NCBI GenBank assembly: GCA_023431185.1
Contig: JAEYXS010000090.1
Location: forward strand, 1 to 64,000
Length of the DNA stretch: 64,000 nt
Origin: Verrucomicrobiota bacterium
GTDB lineage: Bacteria; Verrucomicrobiota; Verrucomicrobiia; Limisphaerales; JAEYXS01
Reading direction: 5' to 3'
The notes beneath the pieces were generated by a model. That model did no database searches. It saw only the letters and a list, made by a program, of their open reading frames with translations, and was not told the DNA's origin. Position numbers and translations under genes: made by a program. The first letter of the stretch is position 1. Each line of letters starts with the position of its first letter. This document shows positions 1 to 7,109 of the stretch, in pieces.

Positions 1-563
1 AAGCCATACTTAGGCGCTGTAAGACGCCAGAAGGCCCATTCCCGGCGCAGGTAGGGGCTTGCAGTCTGGTAATCACCTGTCTTGACCGCTGCAAAGTCAA
101 AACCGGTCCGAATGTCCTCAGCCAGGACGACAAGCAAATGGTAGTGGATGCGATTGGAAGCCATCCGCTCCATGACAGTGATATACTCAGGGTAACGGGG
201 CTTCAGGACTCCCGTCATCAGGCTGTGCAAGGCTTTCTGTGCGACCTTGTATTCGACCACGTGTCGCTTGAACGTGAGCGTGAGGAACCCGATTTTTTCC
301 AGCCCGTGCCTTTCCATCATCAGGAGCACGTTGCGCTTGAGTGCGAAAGCAGTTTTCCGATGAACCGAGGAGAGGGTATTACTCTCATCCTTCTTCTCTC
401 TGTTGCAGTTGTTTGTATTTAGACAAGGAAAGGTGACGGCGGCGCGCGCTCCGCGCGCATCCGCCGTCACTATTTCCGCGTCAGCAGGTGACGCTGGCTT
501 TGGACCGATGATGTATGTTTTCAAGACCACTTTCCCGGCTGTGCGTGGATTTCCATTGCCCAT
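1..563 (-). CDS. HUH rolling-circle replication-associated protein, partial (C-terminus beyond left edge)
   Basis: The frame stays open on the minus strand from the window edge up to an ATG at 563, with a stop just upstream of that ATG. The translation carries the motif FLTLTF (about 285-270), like motif I of HUH Rep endonucleases, and IHYHLL, a His-hydrophobic-His motif II that would hold the metal for single-strand nicking. The catalytic tyrosine is not recognised and may lie outside the window. The first part (low-complexity, across the 433-470 hairpin) looks unlike a folded protein, so a start closer to 470-320 is possible; ATGs at 320 and 317 come just before motif I. Similar proteins occur in Verrucomicrobia as rolling-circle replication-associated proteins and probably mark integrated elements. 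The family call is by motif only. Confidence 0.6.
   Translation of the reverse strand, partial: MGNGNPRTAGKVVLKTYIIGPKPASPADAEIVTADARGARAAVTFPCLNTNNCNREKKDESNTLSSVHRKTAFALKRNVLLMMERHGLEKIGFLTLTFKRHVVEYKVAQKALHSLMTGVLKPRYPEYITVMERMASNRIHYHLLVVLAEDIRTGFDFAAVKTGDYQTASPYLRREWAFWRLTAPKYG
433..470. repeat. Large GC-rich hairpin beside the Rep-like gene
   Basis: Arms GTGACGGCGG (433-442) and CCGCCGTCAC (461-470) pair perfectly. An inner GCGCGC/GCGCGC stem follows, with a 3-base loop and a small asymmetric bulge. It lies in the 5-prime part of the HUH Rep-like reading frame, so it could be a nicking or origin hairpin, a cryptic terminator, or a REP-like element. Confidence 0.6.
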
Positions 564-1300
564 CAGGGCATGAGAAAACCCACGCGTTGTTAGGCGTGGT
601 CTGTTCCGAGGAACTGAGTTGGCAGAAACTGCACAGCCCCGGCATCAGGACGATGACGAGGCTGGAGAGAAGACCGCTGGCGTTAGGTAAAGTGGTATGT
701 CGAGAATCGGTAGAAGTAAGATGTGCGAGCCGGATAGAAGAGGAGCGCAAGTCACTACAGGCATTTTCAATGAAAGGTGTGCGCCAGAAATTTTGGTGGC
801 CGCTGTAGGTAGATAAATAGTGATCTCTTGTTTGGTAGTTAAAATTGAGTCACGGTCGTGACCCTCACAAAACAAGTTTCAAAGAACAAACCGCGTGGCA
901 GGAAGTTCGCCCTGCCGTATTTCTAAGACACCAGCCAGCAGCGAAAGTTTCAAGGAAAATGCGGGGAAGCTTTGAGGGAGGAGCTGATGCTCCAGTTAGA
1001 GCTCTGCTTCCATCAGCTTTGCGCTTACGCGCGAACACGGCCTCTTTGATGCGGCGGACGCGCATGTGCTACTTACGGACACCAAAACGGACACCAAAAG
1101 GTTAAAAAGGGTATAGCAGGGTAAACCTGATTTACGTTGATTCCTTAGTAAAATCGCACATATTGCCCGTGCGTTAGCGCGTGGATTAAGCCGATTCCGA
1201 CCCTCGCCTCCATCCCATAAGTCTTCCTTCACTAACAGTTCGCCTTCACAACAGAAACAGGCACACATTGGATTCTCCAAAGATTCGGCTGTAGGCACCC
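564..1300. other. Gene-poor segment between Rep-like gene and catabolic operon
   Basis: Only short open frames occur here, none with a recognisable motif, and they overlap each other on both strands. It includes a 12-base tandem duplication at 1076-1099. It may be the decayed flank of the element carrying the Rep-like gene. No tRNA, integrase or other gene could be supported. Confidence 0.5.
1076..1099. repeat. 12-bp tandem direct repeat
   Basis: CGGACACCAAAA occurs twice back to back (1076-1087 and 1088-1099). It could be part of an attachment site, a protein-binding iteron, or simple slippage; nothing nearby decides. Confidence 0.6.
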
Positions 1301-2605
1301 TCACGCGAACCGGTCAGGACTGAGCAAAGATAGATCGAATCCTGCGGGCTCCTGATCAATTATCTTGGCTACAATCAAGCCAGTGATTGGCCCTAAACTC
1401 AGCCCCATCATGGCATGGCCGGTGGCCAGCGTCACATTCGAGTACCGCTCTGGACGGCCAAGGTATGGCAACCCGTCGGGAGAACAGGGACGAAGACCAC
1501 GCCAAGGAGCTATGCCCTGAAAATCCGCCTCGGAAAACTTTGGGAAGTAGCGTTGAGCGGATCGGATGATTCCGCTGACCCGTCTCGGATTGATTTCCTC
1601 ATTAAGTCCATCGAGTTCCATGGTGCCGCCGATGCGGAGCGAGGTCCCCATCGGGGTGACCGCTACGCGTGCTTCTGTCAGGATCGAGCAAAGCTGTGGC
1701 AGTTGGGGTGGTTTATTCAAAGTGAGGCTGTAACCCTTGCCCGCCTGCATGGGCAGGTTCAATCCCAGCTCATTGGCGAAAGATGGGGACCACGCCCCGC
1801 CTGCCACGACGAACTCATCGGCCTCTATCTCCAGTGGCAACGCTTGATCCGGAACAGTTGTGGCGGATCCTTGCGCGGCCGACTTTACATTAACAGCCTC
1901 GAGACGTCCTCTCCCTAGCCGAATCCCGGCCACCTCGCTGTTCCAGCGAAAGTTAACACCAAGACGCTCACATCCAGCCTGAAGTTCAGACATGAATCGG
2001 TTCGGAGCTAAGTGCGCATCCTTGGGAAAGAACACTGAACCGGCAACGTTCATGGTTATCCCGGGATCAAGCGCAGCCGTTTGCTTGGCATCCAACACCT
2101 CGGTCGGAACCCCCAGTTCCCGGGCGCGCGCAGCAAAGTGCGCTTCTTCCTCAAGCGTGTGCGCCGTCTGGCACAGCATGAGCAGACCGCGCTTCACGAG
2201 CCCAAAATCCCCGAGCCCGGCATTGGCATCGGCCAGCTCTTCGAAGCAGTTGCGACTCGCAAAACTCAGGTCACGCAAAAGTGGTGCGGCATTGGCAACT
2301 TGGTCGGCATTGGCAGCACGCCAGAATCTATATGCCCAGCTGAACAGCTCCAGATTCAGCCGTGGGCGGATGTAAAAAGGTGATTCCGGATTCCACATCC
2401 ATTTCAGCCCGAGTGCCACCATCCCGGGAGCGGCCAAAGGCACGAAATGACTGGGGACGATCATGCCGGCATTTCCAAAGGAACAGCCATTACGCTCCTT
2501 GGGATTGCGATCGATCACCGTGACCTGATAGCCACGCTGCGCTGCATAATAAGCGCAGCTCAGACCGATCACCCCACCGCCGATGATGAGAACCCTCTTG
2601 CTCAT
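1301..2605 (-). CDS. DadA-like FAD-dependent D-amino-acid (D-hydroxyproline) dehydrogenase
   Basis: About 434 residues. The N-terminus has a Rossmann dinucleotide fold (LIIGGGVIGLSCAYYAAQRG), followed by the DAO substrate domain and a C-terminal GHAMMGLSLGP segment that completes the FAD site. The family oxidises D-amino acids to imino acids, passing electrons to the membrane chain. Directly downstream of a hydroxyproline epimerase-like gene, the likely substrate is cis-4-hydroxy-D-proline, giving pyrroline-4-hydroxy-2-carboxylate. The start at 2605 is chosen because its ATG overlaps the upstream stop (ATGA); an in-frame start 5 codons earlier is less likely. It is the last gene of the ten-gene operon. 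D-proline or general D-amino-acid oxidation is the alternative. Confidence 0.82.
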   Translation of the reverse strand: MSKRVLIIGGGVIGLSCAYYAAQRGYQVTVIDRNPKERNGCSFGNAGMIVPSHFVPLAAPGMVALGLKWMWNPESPFYIRPRLNLELFSWAYRFWRAANADQVANAAPLLRDLSFASRNCFEELADANAGLGDFGLVKRGLLMLCQTAHTLEEEAHFAARARELGVPTEVLDAKQTAALDPGITMNVAGSVFFPKDAHLAPNRFMSELQAGCERLGVNFRWNSEVAGIRLGRGRLEAVNVKSAAQGSATTVPDQALPLEIEADEFVVAGGAWSPSFANELGLNLPMQAGKGYSLTLNKPPQLPQLCSILTEARVAVTPMGTSLRIGGTMELDGLNEEINPRRVSGIIRSAQRYFPKFSEADFQGIAPWRGLRPCSPDGLPYLGRPERYSNVTLATGHAMMGLSLGPITGLIVAKIIDQEPAGFDLSLLSPDRFA

Positions 2606-3534
2606 TTTTGGATTCCCCAACAGAACGGATCCCGCTCATCCAGCAGTAGCGTGGACTCCGCTGTGATGTATGCCCTCCCGGAAATGACCGGGATGATTTT
2701 CCCAGTGGCTTGGTCAGCCCAGATATAGCCGCCTGTGAATCGGCTGCCGATTACACTTTCTTGTACATACTTTTCACCTTCGGCCAATTTGCCATCGGCC
2801 GCCAAACACGCCAGCCGGGCGCTGGTGCCGGTCCCACAGGGTGATCGATCATATGCCTTGCCCGGGCAAAGCACGAAGTTTCGCGAATGCGCATCCGCGT
2901 TAGGAGATGGCCCGAGCAACACGATGTGATCCACCTCCGGAAAACCTTGCGCGTTGGCCGCCAATCGTATGCGCCAGCCTACATCGGTCAACGTTTCCAC
3001 ATTTGTCACTTCAAGCGGCAAGCCATGTTGCTCGGAGAAGAAGAACCAGTTCCCACCCCAAGCTACCTCGCCGGTGACCTTGCCCAAGCCCGGCACTTCG
3101 AGAATCACCCCCTTCGCTTTCCGGTAAGCAGGGATGTTCGTCAGCGAGACGGAACCATCCACATGCAACTGCACCGTCACCACCCCCACGGGCGTTTCGA
3201 TGCGGTGCTCACCAGGCTGAATCCGCCCCAGATGCGCCAGGGTTATCACCAGTCCGATCGTGCCGTGTCCACACATGCCGAGGAAGGTGACGTTGTCGAA
3301 ATAGATGACACCCGTGACGCACGACTTATCCGCCGGCTCGACCAGCAACGCACCCACCAGCACGTCCGAACCACGCGGCTCACAAACGACCGCCTGACGA
3401 AACGAGTCGTGAAGCTCTCGAAAAACTTTCAATTTATCCGCTGCGCTGCCTCCGCCAAGCTCCGGCCCGCCACTGATGACGACCCGCGTAGGTTCGCCAC
3501 CGGTGTGAGAGTCAATTACTTGAACCCTTTTCAT
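2602..3534 (-). CDS. Proline racemase / 4-hydroxyproline 2-epimerase family
   Basis: About 310 residues, normal for the family. The N-terminal DSHTGGEPTRVV segment is characteristic. Both catalytic cysteines are present: Cys88 in MCGHGTIG and Cys233 in SPCGTGTSA. Two cysteines indicate a racemase or epimerase rather than the trans-3-hydroxyproline dehydratase branch, where one is replaced. The expected reaction is trans-4-hydroxy-L-proline to cis-4-hydroxy-D-proline. The ATG at 3534 overlaps the stop of the DapA-like gene, and its own stop overlaps the oxidase start, so translation is probably coupled. The position between a DapA-like lyase and a DadA-like oxidase favours hydroxyproline over proline; this is inference. 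Confidence 0.85.
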   Translation of the reverse strand: MKRVQVIDSHTGGEPTRVVISGGPELGGGSAADKLKVFRELHDSFRQAVVCEPRGSDVLVGALLVEPADKSCVTGVIYFDNVTFLGMCGHGTIGLVITLAHLGRIQPGEHRIETPVGVVTVQLHVDGSVSLTNIPAYRKAKGVILEVPGLGKVTGEVAWGGNWFFFSEQHGLPLEVTNVETLTDVGWRIRLAANAQGFPEVDHIVLLGPSPNADAHSRNFVLCPGKAYDRSPCGTGTSARLACLAADGKLAEGEKYVQESVIGSRFTGGYIWADQATGKIIPVISGRAYITAESTLLLDERDPFCWGIQK

Positions 3535-4439
3535 TTCAGACCCTTCTTTTTCGGGCGTGAACGAATCGCATCGCGGATGATCTTTAGCACGCGCTTGCGC
3601 TCCTCTCCGGTGATCGGCAGACGCGGAGCCCGCACCCACTCAGACCCCAGGCCGGTCTCCTGTTCGCAGAGTTTGATGTATTGGACAAAATGCACATGCG
3701 TATCCAGCTTCAGCAGCGGCTGAAACCATCTGTAGAGCGCTCGCGCCTCCACCCAACGCCCAGCACGCGTCAGTTCCCACAAATGTTGGTTCTCCTTTGG
3801 AAACGCGATCCCGGTGCCGGCTACCCATCCGTCTATCCCCAAGATGCTGGCTTCCAGCATAAGGTCATCCACTCCCGTGAAGATGGAATAGCGATCGCCG
3901 ACGGTGTTGTGCAACTCAGTGATGCGCCGTGGATCACCGGAACTTTCCTTAAGCGCTACAAACCTTTTCTCGTCGGCCAGCTCGGCGAAGAGCGCTGGCG
4001 TGATGTCGTTCGCGTAGCTGATGGGGTTGTTGTAGATCATGATGGGCAACCCGCCACCACACGCTACCGCTCGAAAATAAGTCATGCTCTCACGCGCGTC
4101 TCCTTTGTAGCTCATCGGCGGCATGAGCATCACGCCGCTGGCCCCAAGTTTTTCAACGTCACGCACGTAACGTATCGCCGCTGCGGTGCTCGATTCCGCC
4201 ACACCGCTCAGCACGGGTATACGACCGCGAGCGACTTCAACCGCGCACCGCACGACAGCCCGTTTCTCATCGGGGTCCAATGTCTGATTCTCCCCCAGCG
4301 AGCCACACATGATGAGCCCCTTGACGCCACTTGCCACCAGTTTCTCCAGGTGACGGGCGGTTGCTGGCAGATCAAGCGATTGATCGCGCTTAAGCTGTGT
4401 CGTGCAGGCAGGAAATACACCAGTCCAGTTGGGTTTCAT
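3531..4439 (-). CDS. DapA-family class I lyase (candidate pyrroline-4-hydroxy-2-carboxylate deaminase)
   Basis: 302 residues, a (beta/alpha)8 barrel of the dihydrodipicolinate synthase/N-acetylneuraminate lyase family. Tyr136 (MIYNNP) and the Schiff-base Lys164 (FVALKESSGDP) are visible, as is GSLGENQTL in the pyruvate-carboxylate binding area. In hydroxyproline catabolism a DapA-family enzyme deaminates and dehydrates pyrroline-4-hydroxy-2-carboxylate to alpha-ketoglutarate semialdehyde; the flanking epimerase and oxidase suggest that role here. A 2-keto-3-deoxy sugar-acid aldolase or dehydratase is the alternative. The expected semialdehyde dehydrogenase is not in the window. Confidence 0.8.
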   Translation of the reverse strand: MKPNWTGVFPACTTQLKRDQSLDLPATARHLEKLVASGVKGLIMCGSLGENQTLDPDEKRAVVRCAVEVARGRIPVLSGVAESSTAAAIRYVRDVEKLGASGVMLMPPMSYKGDARESMTYFRAVACGGGLPIMIYNNPISYANDITPALFAELADEKRFVALKESSGDPRRITELHNTVGDRYSIFTGVDDLMLEASILGIDGWVAGTGIAFPKENQHLWELTRAGRWVEARALYRWFQPLLKLDTHVHFVQYIKLCEQETGLGSEWVRAPRLPITGEERKRVLKIIRDAIRSRPKKKGLK

Positions 4440-4505
4440 ATTGTTGAGTTAGTATTGTTAAAACGAAGCAAAGTTACAGCCTTGGAATTGCCATCATTCG
4501 AAAGG

Positions 4506-5609
4506 TTAACGGATTTCAACGACTGGCTCACCCAACACATCCATCTTGGGCACAATGCCCAGACCCAGCTTGGTACTTGCAGCCATACGCCCATTAACTC
4601 GCTGCGGTGCACCTTCGGCGGTGCTCACGGTGACGTAACTGTTGAAATCCGTGGTAGTGAATAAGAACTCCGTCGGCGTGCTTTGCGCGAGATGGGCAAT
4701 GGCAGCCGTGGCGATATCGCCACCCCAGGAATCCTCCAAAGTCATCGCTATGCCCATGCTGACGCACAGATCACGAGCCTGCTTGATCTTGGTGAGCCCA
4801 CCCAGCTTGCTGATCTTGAGGTTCACCACATCCATCGCGAGATCGCACTTTGCCCTGAGTAGGATGCCCAGATCGTCAATGTTTTCATCCAGCACGAACG
4901 GATGCAGAATCTGGCGGCGCACGGCCAGGCATTCCTCGTAGGTGAGGCACGGTTGCTCGATGTAAACGTCGATATCACGCACCGCTTTGGCGACACGGAT
5001 AGCCTCATGCTGCACCCAGCCGGTGTTCGCATCCGCCACCAATCGGTCCCCGGGTTGGAGTTTCGCAGAGACGGCGCGGATTCGCTCGATATCAACATCA
5101 GGATCGCCTCCGACCTTGAGCTGGAATCGTCGATAACCTTCCGCCCGATAACCGGCTACTTTCGCGGCCATCTGCTCTGGTGACTCTTGCGAGATGGCGC
5201 GGTACAGGTGCACATCCTCACCATAGCGCCCGCCCAGCAACTCGCACACCGGCAGCCCGGATGCCTGGCCTAGAATATCCCAACACGCGATGTCGATGCC
5301 TGTTTTCACGTATGGATGCCCCTTCAGGGCCGCATCCATCTTTCTATTCAACTTGCCGAGCTGGCGCGGATCATCACCAAGCAGGTGTGGGCCAAGTTCA
5401 CGAAGTCCCGCCCGGACACCTTCAGCATACGCGGGCAAATAGAATGGCCCCAGCGGACACACTTCACCGTGGCCGACCAGTCCGGCATCGGTTTCCACCC
5501 TTATGATCGTGCTATCGAACACCGTGACAGATTTGCCACCACTCCATTTGTAAGTCTGCTCATGCAATGGCAACTCAACGCGATAAGCCAGGATGCGGGT
5601 AATTTTCAT
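4506..5609 (-). CDS. Enolase-superfamily (MR/MLE) enzyme resembling hydroxyproline-betaine epimerase HpbD
   Basis: 367 residues with an N-terminal capping domain and a barrel. Candidate acid-base lysines are Lys165 (QLKVGGDP) and Lys265 (NLKISKLGG); metal ligands are Asp193 (VADANTGW), Glu219 (IEQP) and Asp241 (LDEN). From memory, HpbD, the 4-hydroxyproline/proline betaine 2-epimerase, uses lysines at almost the same positions and shares the CPLGPFYLPA-like segment (50-61) and the DxWGGDI segment. The downstream hydroxyproline-type genes agree with that assignment. No Rieske-type betaine demethylase is seen in the window, so the substrate may instead be another N-modified amino acid or a dipeptide. 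A gap of 66 bases precedes the DapA-like gene. Confidence 0.7.
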   Translation of the reverse strand: MKITRILAYRVELPLHEQTYKWSGGKSVTVFDSTIIRVETDAGLVGHGEVCPLGPFYLPAYAEGVRAGLRELGPHLLGDDPRQLGKLNRKMDAALKGHPYVKTGIDIACWDILGQASGLPVCELLGGRYGEDVHLYRAISQESPEQMAAKVAGYRAEGYRRFQLKVGGDPDVDIERIRAVSAKLQPGDRLVADANTGWVQHEAIRVAKAVRDIDVYIEQPCLTYEECLAVRRQILHPFVLDENIDDLGILLRAKCDLAMDVVNLKISKLGGLTKIKQARDLCVSMGIAMTLEDSWGGDIATAAIAHLAQSTPTEFLFTTTDFNSYVTVSTAEGAPQRVNGRMAASTKLGLGIVPKMDVLGEPVVEIR

Positions 5610-5627
5610 TTCTGGGATTTGGTAAAC

Positions 5628-7109
5628 TCAAGGTTTAGGAATCTCATTCAAAGTGTAGTAGGCGCGATCGTGCAGCAGCGCTTCGCCATCCGTAGATTTG
5701 ACTTCACTCACGCGGAAATCATGAACGTGCCCTTTGACCAGTCCATCGATGCGCAACCTGACGATCATGCCATCGCCTGACACTTCGGCTGATTTCATCT
5801 TCGGCTTCGTGTGATCCACCTCGGGACTGCCGTAACCTACTTGATAGATGTGCGTGTAAGTCTCCAGCTGGTAATTCTCAAGGCGAGCAGCGGCCGCTTT
5901 GTCCGCGGCTTTCGTGAAACGCAAAACGAAACCATCAGCTCGTGCACTGATGTCCAGGATTTCAAATGGCATGCGTCCGGTCCAATCGAGCCGTTGCAAG
6001 AGATTGTCCTTCAACCCACGCACGGGCCAACCACGGTTCGTTCCACCCGTGATAAGCCTTCCCTGAGGAGTGAAATGCACCGCGAGAATCCCTGTGCCCA
6101 GTCCTTCGCGAAATGGATAACAGGCTCCCTGCCAGACGCCGTTCACCTTTTCAGTGGTCGCTCTCATCACGAAACCCAAGCTGAAGTCACCTACGAAAAT
6201 CTGGTTATCGAAAGGCCCGAACTTGCCAGCCGAGCGATTGACCTCAAAGGCGGAGATCGAGCGACCCATTTTCTTGTAAGGGAACACCACGGCGTAAGGC
6301 ACCAATTCCTTCACTCTTGCGCGTTCTGTTTCCATGCGCGAAGGTGTTTTGGGCATCACCGGAGCCGGCCCAAGCTCAGGGGCGAATGGATACCAATTGA
6401 AACTGACCGGATGCCCCATGAACCCACCGGCTTTCACATGCTTGAGCGAACAAGCGCCATTCCAAGGCCCCTGGCTTTCGACATAGAACATCTCGCCGTG
6501 CTCGTTGGGCCCGATGCCCAGCGGACTGCGCAATCCGCTGCAGTAGGGGATCGTTTTCCCATCAGGTGAGATTTTCAGAACCCAGCCCCGGAACTTGGCT
6601 TTGGAGTTGTAGGATTCCGAGAGTCCCAGCGCGACAAACAGATTGCCCTCGGCATCAAGTGGTGAACCAAAGGCAAACTCATGATAGTGGCCGAAGCCCC
6701 ATCCATCGCTCAGTGTTTCGAAACGATCTGCCTTTCCATCACCATTGCTGTCGCGGACACGTGTCACCTCAGTGGCTTGAGTCACATAGTAGATTCCATC
6801 GCGATAGCTCAGGCCGAATATCTCATCCATCCCCTCGGCGAATCGCTGCACTTTCGGGATCGGGTGCTCATCGTCAAGGCCGCTGAAGATAAGGATTTCT
6901 CCGCGCCTCGTGCCCACAGCGATGCGACCGTCCGGCAAGGTGACGAAGCAGCCTGATTCGAGATAAACCCCCTCAGGCATCGGGATATCTGTTATCCGAT
7001 AATAGGCCTCCTCCCTTTCCGCAGTGCCCCAAGCGTCGCCGAAATCCTCTGCCGAATAGAGGTTCGCGGCTCCCGCTAAAAAGAAGAATATGGCGGAAAG
7101 AATCCTCAT
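5628..7109 (-). CDS. Secreted DUF7133/PQQ-glucose-dehydrogenase-like beta-propeller
   Basis: 493 residues with an N-terminal signal peptide (FFFLAGAANLYSA). Blade-like segments include LPDGRIAVGTRRGEI, VTRVRDSNGDGKADRFETLS and GGGTNRGWP-type stretches around residue 360, as in the soluble glucose/sorbosone dehydrogenase fold and the PVC family DUF7133. The last 100 residues form a separate beta-rich domain (ADGFVLRFTKAADK). Such proteins are periplasmic and often encoded next to c-type cytochromes. Here the upstream five-haem cytochrome overlaps this gene by ATGA, which suggests an oxidase-electron-acceptor pair acting on a released sugar or alcohol. No substrate can be named. Confidence 0.65.
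   Translation of the reverse strand: MRILSAIFFFLAGAANLYSAEDFGDAWGTAEREEAYYRITDIPMPEGVYLESGCFVTLPDGRIAVGTRRGEILIFSGLDDEHPIPKVQRFAEGMDEIFGLSYRDGIYYVTQATEVTRVRDSNGDGKADRFETLSDGWGFGHYHEFAFGSPLDAEGNLFVALGLSESYNSKAKFRGWVLKISPDGKTIPYCSGLRSPLGIGPNEHGEMFYVESQGPWNGACSLKHVKAGGFMGHPVSFNWYPFAPELGPAPVMPKTPSRMETERARVKELVPYAVVFPYKKMGRSISAFEVNRSAGKFGPFDNQIFVGDFSLGFVMRATTEKVNGVWQGACYPFREGLGTGILAVHFTPQGRLITGGTNRGWPVRGLKDNLLQRLDWTGRMPFEILDISARADGFVLRFTKAADKAAAARLENYQLETYTHIYQVGYGSPEVDHTKPKMKSAEVSGDGMIVRLRIDGLVKGHVHDFRVSEVKSTDGEALLHDRAYYTLNEIPKP

Noticed and set aside
1180..1225. tRNA-like 3-prime end ahead of the catabolic operon
   Set aside because: A T-arm-like GATTCCGACCC and CCTCCATCC occur but no acceptor or anticodon stem could be formed.
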